A stretch of DNA of 64,000 nt from Chondrus crispus (Eukaryota; Rhodophyta; Florideophyceae; Gigartinales; Gigartinaceae). The translations under genes and the position numbers were made by a program. Positions 45,338 to 57,400 of this stretch are shown in pieces (the first letter of the stretch is position 1; each line of letters begins with the position of its first letter). The stretch is taken from positions 124,001 to 188,000 of the forward strand of contig NW_005179343.1 of the NCBI RefSeq assembly GCF_000350225.1. The letters run 5' to 3'. The notes below the pieces were generated by a model. That model saw only the letters and a program-made list of their open reading frames with translations. It did no database searches and was not told the origin of the DNA.

Positions 45338-45383
45338 AGTAGAAAGCCAGAGCAAACCAATTGGTTTGCTCTGGCTTTCTACT
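45338..45383. repeat. Perfect 46-bp palindrome
   Basis: The left arm 45338-45360 (starts AGTAGAAAGCCAGAGCAAAC) is the exact reverse complement of 45361-45383, with no spacer. It lies just past the truncated 3' end of the queA relic. Confidence 0.93.
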
Positions 45384-45429
45384 GGAACCGGTAACGTGAA
45401 ATGGACTCATGTTAGTGACAGTTCTCACC

Positions 45430-46716
45430 CAAAGCTTCCTTGCCGAGCCGCCGTGCGCACCTCGCAAACGTACATTTGAAACGGGTATTCCGGAACGATA
45501 AGAAGTTAGGTCGTTCCGAATATGGGCACATCCATTTCGCGATGCCACTGTAACACGGCCTGCATAGCCTGGTGCGGTGTCGGGAGCGCGTCCTTGCCAA
45601 GCTCATCCATCCTCTCATATGGCTCCCACTGTCCGACATGGATGGTCGCCCTTGCGCCCACGCCCTCTTCCACGAGCAAACGCACGCTAAACCAGTACAT
45701 AGACTCGAGCGCGCGCACAGACGTAGTCCACTTACGCAAAAACACGAACGTATCAACAGAAACAAAAATAAGTCAGCACACAGGCCCAACACGCCTCTCA
45801 AAGAACACAAATTACATTAATCTCCTCCTACCATTGCGAAAATGGGGCTGCGGCTCTCCACGTGCCTACCCACTCTCTCCACGCAGGCCCTGCGCAAACT
45901 CATCAGCTCCGCATGCATATCATGGCCTCCGACAGTCTCCGCCGTAACCGGAGCAAAAGTGCCCGCGCCAACATGCAGCACGACGTCCTCCATCTGCACG
46001 CCTCGCTCCCGCCGCCGCTCCATAATGCGATCGGTCATATGCAAGCCAGCGGTCGGGGCAGCGGCGGACCCGGCCGTGGACGCGTACACGGTCTGGTAGT
46101 TCTCTTCGTCGTCCGGCTCTGCGTGGCGTTTGAGGTAGGGCGGGAGCGGGGTTTCTCCGACGTGGGCCAAGACGTCTGCCAGCGAGGCTCCGTGTTCGGG
46201 GCGGCGGGCTATGGGAAGCTCGAAGCGGACGGTGGTGGCCTGGCGCTCGCGCGCGAGGACGTGGGCGGCGACGGCGTCGCCCGCGCGCAGGACGAGGCGG
46301 TCTTGCGCGCGGACCTTTTTGCCGCGGATGTAGGCGCGCCAGACCTGGGCGTGGGGCGGGCGGCGCAGCGCGGCGGCGGGGTCGGCGTGCCGGTACGGGT
46401 GCAGCAGCATGAGCTCGGCCGGGGCACCGGTGGTGAGGTTGCGCATCGGGACGCGGGTCGGGACGACGCGCGAGGAGTTGAGGAGCAGCAAGGATTGCGC
46501 GGGGAGCAGCGCGGGCAGGTCGCGGAAGGATAGGTGGCGCGGCGGGGAGCGGGGATTCACAACGAGCAGGTTCGAGGAGGCGCGGTCGCGCAGTGGGTGC
46601 AGCGCTATGTGCGAGGTGGGGAGCGTGTAGTTTTACGTGCTGGCGGTGTGCGATTGCGCGCGCAGCAGGTGCGAGAGGAGGCGCCGGTGCCGGGCGGAGT
46701 GGGGGGGGGAAGGCAT
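45430..46716 (-). pseudogene. queA: QueA-like tRNA ribosyltransferase-isomerase, decaying
   Basis: QueA uses S-adenosylmethionine to build epoxyqueuosine on tRNA and is mainly bacterial. From the ATG at 46716 comes an Arg-rich leader (MPSPPHSARHRRLLSHLLRA), then an in-frame TAA (46633-46635), then YTLPTSHIALHPLRDRASS, the QueA start. Core motifs follow: LLLLNSSRVVPTRV, LPPYLKRH, YQTVYA, AAPTAGLHMT and LHVGAGTFAPV. The frame ends at 45817, but TTSVRALESMYWF resumes at 45730, so a GT-AG intron of about 101 bp (45731-45831) is likely. A second in-frame TAA (45506-45508) follows IFGTT. LLIVPEYPFQ follows it, and the usual C-terminal end (NFHxPxSTLLxLV) is missing. Two nonsense codons and a truncation indicate a pseudogene. 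Confidence 0.8.
45731..45831 (-). other. Probable spliceosomal intron in the queA relic
   Basis: Donor GTAGGAGG begins at 45831 and acceptor GCGTAAG ends at 45731. Splicing would join IFAM to WTTSVRALES, where QueA proteins have AVGTTSVRTLES. At 101 bp it is short, like introns in compact algal genomes. Confidence 0.6.
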
Positions 46717-47096
46717 GGTGGGCGGAGGCTGGGGGGTGGGCGAAGCGAAGGCGTGTATAGGGAAGGGAAGGGGGGGATCAAGGTAAGGTGGCTTTGGAGG
46801 AAGCGGTGATCTGCCGGACACGGAGCACGAGGAGCAGATGGGCGGGGGGGTCCAGGAAGGACAGCTCAGAAAGGGTTTGGTCTCAAACCCTTTCTGAGCC
46901 TTGCTCCTGAGAGCAAGTGGAGGATTGGGCCTACAGTACCGTTGGTACTGTACGTTGCATTGCAGTCGCACATGCCGCATTTGCCCGGCATTTGATGGAA
47001 GTAGGCGAGTGGGCGTTTTGCTTTCCGGTGCATCCGGTACATCACGATCCGTCCACGTGGAAGCGACGTCACTTTCGGGGCACTTCCGCCTCCACG
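46717..47096. promoter_or_regulatory. Divergent intergenic region between queA and J-domain gene
   Basis: 380 bp between divergent starts, which must once have held both promoters. It includes a C-rich tract and a perfect hairpin at 46864-46899. No TATA box or other defined element is visible. Confidence 0.4.
46864..46899. repeat. Perfect hairpin, 16-bp arms, 4-base loop
   Basis: GCTCAGAAAGGGTTTG, loop GTCT, then the exact reverse complement. It lies in the divergent intergenic region. Confidence 0.93.
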
Positions 47097-47359
47097 ATGA
47101 CCCGAACCTCAGCGATGCATCGCCGGGGCCCCTCTCCTCATGTCCATTCGCCCAGCCGACGCGTGGCGCGGCGCCACGCGTCCCAGCAACGAAAACGCAG
47201 CATTCAAGCGGTGAAGTCTATCCGCCCGTGCTCCGCCCCTCATAAAAGGGGGTCTGCTCCCCTCCCCCGCCCGCCATCTCCTCTCTCCGCACCAACCGCA
47301 ACCACGCCCCCCCGGCTGCACCTGCACTACGCGCGGCTCGGCCTGTCGCCGGGCGCGAC
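47097..47359 (+). pseudogene. J-domain protein gene, 5' part
   Basis: Open from the ATG at 47097 (MTRTSAMHRRGPSPH). About 70 residues of basic, Pro/Ser-rich leader, possibly for organelle targeting, lead into LHYARLGLSPGAT, the first helix region of a J domain. The frame is cut there by the gypsy element. Its continuation lies at 62580-62969. Discounting the element and one GCGAC copy, the two parts total 648 bases, a whole number of codons, which supports one former gene of about 215 residues. The start is uncertain, because the leader is poorly constrained and includes a C7 run. Confidence 0.68.
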
Positions 47360-48412
47360 TGTAGTGCAATGCGCCTGTCGGGCAGAGACCGCGGTCCGAT
47401 GGTCCAGCAAAAACAACAACAGCAACAAAAAGAAGAACTGCCGAGGGCACAGCGCTACGGAGTGTCCGACTCTCCCTTCTCCGTTTAAACGAGCTTGCGA
47501 TTCGTAGTAGCTCAGATCCCTGATGGGGGGGGGGGGCACAGAGAAATAGCCCGGCCCGGGATCGGTGTGGTAGAGACTTGCGAAGAGATCTGCTCGACGA
47601 GTGTGGAGGGGGGCGCGTACGTAGGTACCCCGGTTCCACTGGGTTGTAAGGCCAATGCTCGTTGAGCTTCTTCGACACCTTGTAACGCGACAAGGCCCTC
47701 GACGGGGGAGTCGCAACGCAGCCCGACGGGATGAAATGAAAGTAGCAGCGCTACGTCAACCGTGCCGCCCGATGGCTCGAAACACCTACACCGGTTCGGT
47801 CGCAACCGACACCGATGGTACCAACACTGGCTCGTAATACGACGGAGCCCTTCGAGGGAGACGTCGTTGCAACAGTCTCCGTCGGAAAATGGGTCACAGT
47901 AGCAGCGCTACGTCAACTGTGTCGCCCGATGGCTCGAAACACCTACACCGGTTCGGTCGCAACCGAGGCCGATGGCACCAACACAAGATAAGGGAAAATA
48001 GGTAGAATTAGAGATAGAAAAGGATAGGGAAATAAAGGAAAGAGAAAAGGGAACCCCGAGCGATAGAGGATGCCGTAGGCTTAGGTAAAAGGGAGCGTCT
48101 TGGTAGAGACGGACTTCGACCAAGGCGACATTCAACTCCGGCAACTCGGGTTGGTTTATTGACTTGTTCGGTCAAAGGGCTAAGTTATATAGAGCCCCGC
48201 CGGGGCGAGTACAGTAGCTCCCGGCTCTAGATTCTATATCTAATCTAGTGTCAGCAAAATTAATGCCAACTAATTAACTAAATAAAATAAAATAATTAAA
48301 AATTAAAACTGTGCAATTATTCACACGTGTGTCCCCCAAACCCGGACTACTTTTCATATCCAAATGTTTTCCTTTCTTTTCACCCCCCTTTCCAGGTGCG
48401 TATTGCACTACA
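47360..48412 (-). repeat. 3' LTR of the gypsy element
   Basis: 1053 bp, bounded by TGTAGTGCAAT and its inverse. On the element strand the adjoining internal bases AGAAGGGGGATA look like a polypurine tract. Includes a G11 run. Confidence 0.92.
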
Positions 48413-49144
48413 TATCCCCCTTCTGAGCGCTCTCGCGCAGCGGCTTCACTCCCTTGCTTCCCAACTTCTTCCTTTTTCTTCCGACCATCGGTCACCGCTC
48501 GCGTGAGAGTAAGACGATCTCCATGTTTCCTTCATCGGATCCCACTGTCGGACACACCACCCGCGGTCGCCGCGGTGTGGGCTTCTCACACACGCCTTCC
48601 ATTCCTAGCGACCTTCCTTCTATACCCCGACTTCCCCCGAACACCAACGTTCCTGAACCGGTCTTTCATCCCGATCTCCATCCTTCATCAGCCCCTTGTC
48701 GATACCCCTCACTAGCCGAGCTCCAAGGCAAATCCATGCGCGACTATCCCTTACTGTACGCGGCCACTCCTTGGTTTTCCGCCATCGACGTGCGCGACGT
48801 CACTAGCATCGTGTGGTATAACCCCAAACGGAAATTAGATTAGGATCGGATCAGGGACAGTAAGGCAACGAGCCTTACAGCCATGCGCGCTCACACGAGT
48901 CCTCCTCGTGTACGGGACGCGTACTACACGTGGAATGTAATCCCCGCCGGCTGACAGCGTTACAGTGTCGGTAGACCGGCACTACTGTAGAGTTATGATA
49001 GACTACAATGTACATTAAATATGAGCGGACCGCCGGCGGTGGAGGACGACAAGGAGGGACTTGTCAAGGATCCTCCACCTTGGTCCGCCCGCTTACTTTT
49101 AGGTACTTCCGTCCGTTTTACCTAGGAGTAGCACTGCGCGCGGG

Positions 49145-50785
49145 TTGAGGACGCGCGTGGCACGCCCACGAGCCGGCTCCGCCTCCGCCCGTCGGTACTG
49201 GATCGTCACCCAGTACCGCTCCGGGGCGTCGAGGCGTAGAACCGCTCGCGCGTGCGCGCGTCCTCCCCGATCCCGCTCTACCACCGCTACCTCGAGCCCG
49301 TGCTCGGTACCGTGGGTGGGCCGTGCTTCTGTCTTCCCGCCGATCGGGGTCTTTCCGAACTGTCAGTACTCACCCCCCTCGTCGTTGGGGGTGATTATAC
49401 TACACATCGGGCGCGACTTTGCCGACGGGGCGGGGATGTTACCGGGTCACCTTCCCCTTCAAGCCATTTCCTCCTACGATTGGCGTGCCCGTGTCGCCAT
49501 TCCCCCTTCTATCCTGCGTCGTTCCTCCCCTCGTGGCCGACAGGGACTATCCCTGCGGTTAATGGAAGCCGTCCTCGACCGCCTCGACCTATCCCTATCC
49601 GATGCCCTCATCCCTCCGTCCTTCGGATGTGACACGTGGAAGTTTCGCACGGAGGGGGAGCGTGATTACCTTGACAACCTCTTCAGCTGGACACGGGGTA
49701 ACCCCGTGCTCGAGGCGGACCGCCTGTGGCATAACCAACTGACGGTGACTAACGATGCCCTGTCATACACGCGCGCAATCCTCCCCCTCAATTTCCGATA
49801 TACGAAACGCGGGAACATCCCCTTCTTCCAGCATACGGTCCGATTCGAGCGTAAGATGAGATCGGACACGGGATATTTCCTAGCTTACCAAATGGTTGAG
49901 GCGGGGGAAGTTGCTCGGTCACACTATCCCAACCGGTACCAGCAACTCCCCTCGTGGTGGGGACAATTTGAGGTCTGCCAAGGGTTTTGGGCAGAGCTCG
50001 GTCCCATCCTTACCTACTTTGGAAGCCATCTCATTGATCCTCGTCACGGGTTGTGGGTTGTCTTTTTGACGGAGTGGTGCGTGAAGGTAGCCGCCACCTT
50101 GCTCTGGGAGGCGTACGATTGTTGGCGGCTTTGGTATCTTCCTCCGAAGCTCGTCGAGCTCATGTGCCTTTTGGACTATACTGTGCCCTTGGGCGGAGGT
50201 GACACCAACTTCGAACTGCACTCCTTACTCGAAAAGATCAATCAGGTCGACTGGGATGTTGTCCCCCCTATCAACTCATCCCGATCCTTCGCGAGGCGAC
50301 GCCCGTCCTTTTCTCCCGGACGAAGTCACAGTGCGGCGGGCGACTTTGTCTGGTTCAACCCTTGGACATCCGCCTTGTGCTCTCCCTCCGAAGCGCGCCT
50401 CAGTCGCCAATTCGGCAACCAAGTTCCAACCCCTGACGTAGCTCCCCTACGAGCCGTAGATCCCCGCGCAGACGACGTTTGCCCCCGACCGTCTGCTCCA
50501 GATTCCCCTCTCCCTGCAGCCCCTGCCACTGCTCCTCCTGCTGTCGATATCCCCTCGGCAGGGCATACCGAAACTCTGTCGGTTAGGGAAGCGTTGTCTT
50601 CCCCACCGTCCCCATCAATTCCCAAAAAGAGCGACGGAGCCATTGACATCTACTGCACATTGCTCCGCGCTCATTGCATCGAAGGTGAAGCTCTCCAAGG
50701 GGCTTCCCTCGATGATTTGCGAGTCCTTGCTCGACTCGTTACCTCACTCCCAAAGGAAAAATCCTTGGGTGTGCCGCCCCAATGA
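49145..50785 (+). CDS. Extra antisense reading frame of the gypsy element
   Basis: A 546-codon plus-strand frame, opposite to gag-pol, between pol and the 3' LTR. The first 70 residues are Arg-rich and doubtful, so the true start may be further in. Residues about 100-380 are globular and rich in Trp and Tyr (SSYDWRARVAIPPS, SWWGQFEVCQGFWAELGP, CWRLWYLPPKLVELM). The rest is Pro/Ser-rich and ends in a short helical segment. No known domain was recognised. Such extra frames near the 3' LTR are known in some large plant LTR elements. Confidence 0.6.
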   Translation: MRTRVARPRAGSASARRYWIVTQYRSGASRRRTARACARPPRSRSTTATSSPCSVPWVGRASVFPPIGVFPNCQYSPPSSLGVIILHIGRDFADGAGMLPGHLPLQAISSYDWRARVAIPPSILRRSSPRGRQGLSLRLMEAVLDRLDLSLSDALIPPSFGCDTWKFRTEGERDYLDNLFSWTRGNPVLEADRLWHNQLTVTNDALSYTRAILPLNFRYTKRGNIPFFQHTVRFERKMRSDTGYFLAYQMVEAGEVARSHYPNRYQQLPSWWGQFEVCQGFWAELGPILTYFGSHLIDPRHGLWVVFLTEWCVKVAATLLWEAYDCWRLWYLPPKLVELMCLLDYTVPLGGGDTNFELHSLLEKINQVDWDVVPPINSSRSFARRRPSFSPGRSHSAAGDFVWFNPWTSALCSPSEARLSRQFGNQVPTPDVAPLRAVDPRADDVCPRPSAPDSPLPAAPATAPPAVDIPSAGHTETLSVREALSSPPSPSIPKKSDGAIDIYCTLLRAHCIEGEALQGASLDDLRVLARLVTSLPKEKSLGVPPQ

Positions 50786-53700
50786 CCTGCCGCTTAGAGC
50801 GACTTCCCGTGATCCGTTCTCGGATTATTACCCGTTTGGGGTGACGTCTGGTTATTGACGTCATCCTGTAGCTTTTGGATAATAAAATGAATCACCTGCG
50901 TATCCCCCGTTACCTTCACTTTCCTCCTCTTTTTTTGTATGTGCCCCGCCTCTGCGGTCGCATCCCCATTCTGCCATTTCCTTCTCTTTTTCCTCGTCAC
51001 ATTTCCCTCCTCTTTTTTTTGTTGGCGTACCATCTCTGCGGTCGCATCCTCTTTCCCGATGGTGCCGATCTTCCCTCTTATTGATAATCCGTTTTACTCC
51101 TCCCTTGAGTTGCCCCAAGGGGTCCAACAAATGACAGCGATCAAGACACAAACTTGTCCCTCCATGCGCGTTCTTCTCCGCACACATTTCGCCCATTCGA
51201 CCAATACGCAGAGGCTACGCAGGCTCTCACATATCTTTTCCCATCCTTTTGAGCTTGCTATAGCTATGTAGCGCCTTTAAAATAGAAAGCGTTGTGTGGA
51301 GCTTCTTCAGTCTCCCTCAAATACTCTCAACGAGACCGGGTACGCGTTCGTCTACAGTATGACGCAGAATGTCGCGCCCCTGTGATTGAAACAATAGTGA
51401 GTAATAAATTTTGTCCTCGTTGTACTTGGTCTCCTGTCCACTTCACTTCATCATGGTTACTCCGTAGGGCCGTGAGTTTAGTATTTCTTCGTCCCACGCC
51501 ACCTTTTCCATCATCAGTTCATTCACTCTCCGCCTGGTATCTTCCATCACGTAGGCACACACTTGGCGTAGCGACGCTCTCTGTTACCTTGTCATTAATT
51601 GCGAGCGACCGACGACGGGGACGCCCCCATTCGGCTTCATAACGGGATCTCATCTTAGAGGACCTCGAACGGGTCCCCCACGTAGTGTCTCTCCACTCGG
51701 CTTCCTTGGTCTTCGACCGCCTCATATAATGTATCGTCGAATCGTAGTTTGAACCACTCTACAGTACGCGAACCTCCTCGTCCTGTGCGTTGGGCCTCAG
51801 CCCAATCCCTCGGAAGCCTTCAAGATTGAAGCACGCACCGGTGATCCTGTCAATGTTGCTCACTCGTCATTCCCCCATTTTCTACCTCGTTCCTATGGGG
51901 GCGGAAAACTGCCGTCCTCTTCGAGGACTTCCATCCTTCCAAATGCATCAATAAATAAAGTAAGAAATGGTATCGGGTAACCCCGCTGTCCGAGTGTACG
52001 GGGCGTCGCCCCCTTATATATTTATGTCTTCTTGTATGACAGCGTCTTGCTGCACACGTTTCCCTCGTATCGGAGGGACCCTTTTTCCCATCTAGAGTGG
52101 GGCTTCCCTCTTTCTCGCGACTGGGAACGAGCTTGAAAAGCATCGTCCCTTCGAATTTCCCCTTTAAGTGGGAAAACAATGGCCACTGCGTCACCAGCGC
52201 GACGATTATGTTATTTGACCGTCCTTGTCTCTGCTCCCATACTAGGAAAAATTCCATTCGTGGTCGACCACGATCTCCGTGAGACAGGCCATTCGTGCGA
52301 TGCCTCTACTGTCTTCGTGCGTTGCATCCCGGTTCGGGTACATATCTAGTCCAAATAAAATTGAGCGTAGAGGCAGAACATATCTCTCTGGTCCTCCATT
52401 GCGAGGGGGCTTGACAGTCCCCCTCTAGTTGTGTCTTAGAGGGAGTTGGGGAATTTTGGCGATCTTGGGGAGCGTCGTCGCCCTTGCCAAGGCCACTCGC
52501 GACATCTTCGATCTTGGTACGTGGTGGACGCGTCCCTTGCCCCAGGCTTGAACAACGACACTCTCCATCTCCTCCCTGTGTTTCGTTGTACTTCACTGCC
52601 TTCGCAAAAAAACAGATAGAAGGAGGACAGAAAGAAATAATAAAGTAGAAAGGTAGGGGAATAGGGAGGGGAATCAAAGAAAAGAGGGTAAAAGGACATG
52701 GAAAGCAAAGGGGAGGGACCCCCACGGTTGGTCGCTCGGGGTAAAAAAAAATTGACGTGAGCTGTGACATCGGCAGTCGTCATGACCGACGGACCGATCA
52801 CCGTAATCGAGCTCGTCGAGCTACCCATTCTCTCCGCTGGAGTCGTTCTCGCCGCAGTGGTCCTCTAGGGCGTGCGAGGAGGAGACTGGGGAGTGACTCT
52901 CCTTCACCTCATAAATGAAGAAAGCAAATGCCGTTTCCCTTGTCTCTTTTTTACCTGTTTTTCTTTCTTTTGTTGCTGCCTCGAACGACGAAGTCTTTCA
53001 CGAAAATATTCGCGGTCTGGCGCAGGAAGGGGCAGCCTTCCTAGGCGAGTGTGGGCGACAACTTACACGCGGTCTTCTTCGAAGTCTGCATGTCATGTGC
53101 TCGTGTGGGAGGACCCTCCCGCTCGTCGAGCGTCGGTCTCTCAGTTCGCCGATCGTAGTCACCGCCTTTGAAACGAGTCCGGCGGCGTTGTCGTTCTGTG
53201 TTGTGGTCAGCGTCGCGGGCGATGGTTGGTGACGGGGCTTCCGGACGGCCTCGGATACTTGTGCCGTTGGCTATAGCAAGCGACACCCCGTTCTTGTATG
53301 ACCGACAGTTCCGTACTTTCCCTTAATTTTGATTAAAATTTCGAAGACTGACCAGTGTTCAATTTTCAACTTTCACCGCCCGTCCAGCAGCTCCCTGCCG
53401 GCATCCCCATTTTTTTGATTAAATCATGCCCCACGAGGACGTGTCACTGATCCAAGCGTCCCTTCACGTGTGCGCGGCGGTAACGCGTGATCGTATCCAG
53501 GGAGGTGTATTACCTCAGCCTGAGACTACAGTAAATTTTTCCATTTCATGGCATGGCAGCGCACGCGGCTTCATTCATGTGAGGGGGTCCGATGCAGAAT
53601 CGCCTAACTCATTCCAGTTTCCTTCTCTCATTTCCTGTGATCGCGATGCCGGCGACTATCGCTACTCTCTCTCTCCGCGGTGCGCTTCATATCCTCCACG

Positions 53701-54498
53701 TCCTCTTGATTCGTCTCGTTCACGTGCTCGTAGCCGCGCATTTCAACTGCCTCTTTTCCACACCTTCTCGTTCTTCCTGCGCGGGACAGCATTCCGACCG
53801 ACTCGGCGTTATCCCTTTTGGCTCCCCCCCGAACTACGGGAGGTTGTCTTGTCGACAGGAATTTACCCTTTCTCGCTTCCGTGCGCGTCCTTCTGCGCGA
53901 TACAAAACAAAAAAAAAGAATTGACGACAAAAGAATCAGACAAACGCTAGGCGTGGTATCGCACGATCGATCGCTGTACGTCAACGACGTTCACATCAGG
54001 GCTTCTACTCGACTCATTCTGGGCGTGGGCGACACCGGTGGTGTGTTGCCGGCCGTCTCAGTCTCTCGAACTCGACTTCACGCCTTTCTTAACGCCCTAT
54101 GCCTCTCAATCGTCGGTGCCGTTCCCGGATCATTGTTAAAATTCACACAACCCTTCTGTGTTCCGCGTTTTTCCTCGCGACACTTGTCTCTCTGAACTTC
54201 CTTCACGTGATCCGTCCTCTCCTTCCTCGACTCGAGATACAGCGTGTAGCCTTAATCACGATCGGCGGTTCGCAGTCCCTTGTCGCCCTTGGGCGCCTGT
54301 CGTGTTCTTCTGATATTTCGCACGATCCTTCCGGAATGACCGACCTAGGTGCGTCTCGGGAAGGGAAAATAAACATAAAAAAACAAAACAACCAAAAAAA
54401 ACAAAAACGAAACAGAATAGTGAAGAAGGTAAAACATAGGAAACTGGTTGCGGCTCGCGTCTTCTTTTCGCTTTCCATCATCACATTGCGTATGGAGC
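50786..54498. other. Element interior without recognised gene
   Basis: About 3.7 kb of the gypsy element between the antisense frame and the end of pol. Only short overlapping frames with no domain. AT-rich and pyrimidine-rich patches alternate. Confidence 0.5.
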
Positions 54499-57400
54499 TC
54501 ATCCTGGTCTCGCGCGTGCGACTTGCGGCGGCAAGAGTAATTTCTTCCTTCGGAAATACGTGACGGCCGCACTGCGGGGCAATTGCTCGATGGGCTCCCA
54601 CGTCGCGTCCTCGGGCGCATAACCGTACCATTCCACCTTGAGAATCAAATTACCATTTTGATAATCGTGGTCGACGACCCGGTCGATTACATATTCCGTG
54701 TTCTCTGTTTCCTCTCCTTTCTCTGAACTGTTTCCTTCCCCCTTCTGAAGATCTTCCAACTCGTCCTCTTCTCTGGACGTTCCGAGCTCGCGTAGGTTTG
54801 GAGGTGTCTCCGCTGTCGGCGTTTGACCAACTAAATTATCCTGGTCCCCCGTCGTAGGCGCACGGGTGTGAGGACGTTCCTCGTCCTCCGTTGCCTCTCC
54901 TTCTTCGTTTAACTCCGGCTCTCCCAGGAACTGTAGCGCTTGACGTAGGCCGGTTATCGGCGCATGGTCCATTGGGCTTGGGGCTAATTCCACCCTGTCT
55001 CGCGATACGCGTTCCTCCTGATCGCCAATGGCAATGACTACCGTATGTTGATCCGATCTTCTGACCTGATAAGGCCCTGTAGCGACTTGTGCGAGCTTAT
55101 GTTTCGGTTCGCTAGCCGTGCCCTGCTCCTTCCGGAGGAACACGTAGGACCCTGGTGGGATCTCGTATTGCGGCTTGCGAAGGCGTGCGTCGAAATTTCG
55201 CTTGTATCGGGCTTGTTCCTTTCGCAAACTCCTATCGGCGCTTCGCATTAGGCTCTCCAACCACGACTGCCATTTCAGGTAGTATGCTCGTGACGAGCTG
55301 AAGTTCTCCAAAGTTGGTTGCGCTTGTAACGCAATGTTTCTCGGCGCCCGAGCCAACACCAGCTCGAAGGGCGCAATGTTCGTGGTTCGATGACCTTGTG
55401 TGTTGTAGGCGAACGTCACAGCGTCGCTAAACAAGTCCCAGTCCTTGGGATGCTCTCCAACGTATTTTCGCAACGCGGAAGTCAGCGTGCGGTTAAATCT
55501 CTCAACTTGGCCGTTGGCTTGCGGGTGGTACGTAGTCGTGAACACATTGTGTATGCCAAGAATTCGGCAGACATTCTGAAAGAACCGGGCCGTGAACTGT
55601 GTTCCATTGTCGGACAGCAGCTTGACCGGCGGTCCGTACACGAATACCCAATGGTGAACGAAGGCTTGTGCGATGTGCGCAGCTGATATCTTCTTCAACG
55701 GTACGGTCCGTACCAGTTTGGAGTATCGATCGCTGATCACGAGAATATACCGATTTCCTCGCTTAGTTGTAATTAGCTCGCCGAGGATGTCGATGGCGAC
55801 AAATTCCAGCGGCGCTTTGGGCGTGAACAGCTTCATTTCATTCGTGTTTTTTCTTAACTTCACCCTTTCCCGTGCGCATGCGGCGCAATTCTTCGCGACT
55901 GCATAGCAGTCTAGGGCCATCGTAGGCCAATAAAAATATCTTCTCAAAGTCTTGTAAAGTTTCCTGCCTCCCGGGTGGCCTGCCAATTTTGCGTAGTGGC
56001 TCAACCCTAGGACGCGGTCCCTTAACGATTGTGGTATTACCACGTGTACAAACTCTGCCGCGGTACGGCATAGAGTTCCTTCGAGTTCCTCGGTCTCCGT
56101 GCTGAACGTTCTCACCTTTCCGGCGTCCATTTCTTCCTTGATGCGGTTGCAAAAGGGGTCGACGGCTTGCTCGCGAATGAGCTCTTCCGGAGTGACAGCT
56201 TGGAATTGATCGAGGCGATCAGGGGCGGTCCCCCCCTCAAGAGCGAGGATGTCGTCTAACCCGTCAAAACTGTCCTCGTCCTCCACTGTACCCTCGGCCG
56301 GTTCGGCCATAAAGCAAGGGATTTCGTCGTCGATTTCGTCGACGGTTTCTCCTGCGGTTCGCAACCTTGACAAAGCGTCCGCCTGGCTGTTAGCCTTTCC
56401 CTTTTTGTACTTGATTTCAAAATCGAATTCCGAGAGGCGGAGCCTCCATCGGATTAATCTCCCGCTGGGGTCGGTTACGTTCATCAACCACCTCAATGAG
56501 GCATGGTCGGTATGCACGACGAAGTGCTCGCCATATAGGTATGGTCTTAAAGTCTGTACGGCCCAAATTACCGCTAGACATTCTTTTTCTGATACAGAAT
56601 AGTTTCTCTCGGCTGCGGCTAACGTTCTTGAAAAGAACCCGATGGGTTTGCGTTGCGCATCCGGGTGTGTTTGAAATAGTGCAGCGCCTATTTGGTAGTC
56701 GCTTGCATCGGTATCTACCGAGTAGGGTAGGTCCTTCTTCGGCAGCGCCAACACTGGCGGTGCCAAGATGGAGTCCTTGAGCTTATGAAAAGCTTTCTTG
56801 CACGGTTCGTCGAATCCTTCCAACTGGACCGGTTGTCCTTTCTTCAGTAGTTGGTTTGGAGGCCGCGCGATTTTCGCATAATGCGGAACGAACCTGCGGT
56901 AAACATTGCAGAGTCCCAGGAAGCTCCTGAGCTGTGTCTGTGTTCGCGGGTACCGCACTTGTTCCAACGCGGCGGTTCGCGCGACATCGACTTCTAGCGT
57001 ACCTGGGCGGACGACGTGGCCCAGGTACTTGATCTTTTCCACGAAAAATTCGCACTTGCGAAGCTTGAGCTTGACACCTGCCTTTTCCAATACGGAAAGT
57101 ATTTCATCCACGTGCACGATGTGCTCCTCCCACGACTTGCTAAAAATGATTATGTCGTCTAGGTACACCAAGCAGCATTTCCAACGGAACGGAGAGAGCA
57201 GGATATCCATTGCTCTCTGAAACGTCGCTGGCGCGTTAGTTAGCCCGAAGGGCATTCTTGAGAAGCGATACAGTCCTGAGTGACACGAAAATGCGGTCTT
57301 GTCGCGGTCGCCCTCAGGGATAGGCATCTGCCAATATCCCGAAATCGCGTCCAACGCGGAGAAAACCTTGGTGTCACCAAGCGAGTCCAGGCACTCATCC

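Noticed and set aside
44430-45548. 372-codon minus-strand frame as one host gene
   Set aside because: Its first half crosses the 46-bp palindrome and the end of the queA relic and is not protein-like; only the last part is kept as a relic.
46209-46630. Long plus-strand frames opposite queA
   Set aside because: They are shadows of the QueA coding strand, which has clear family motifs.
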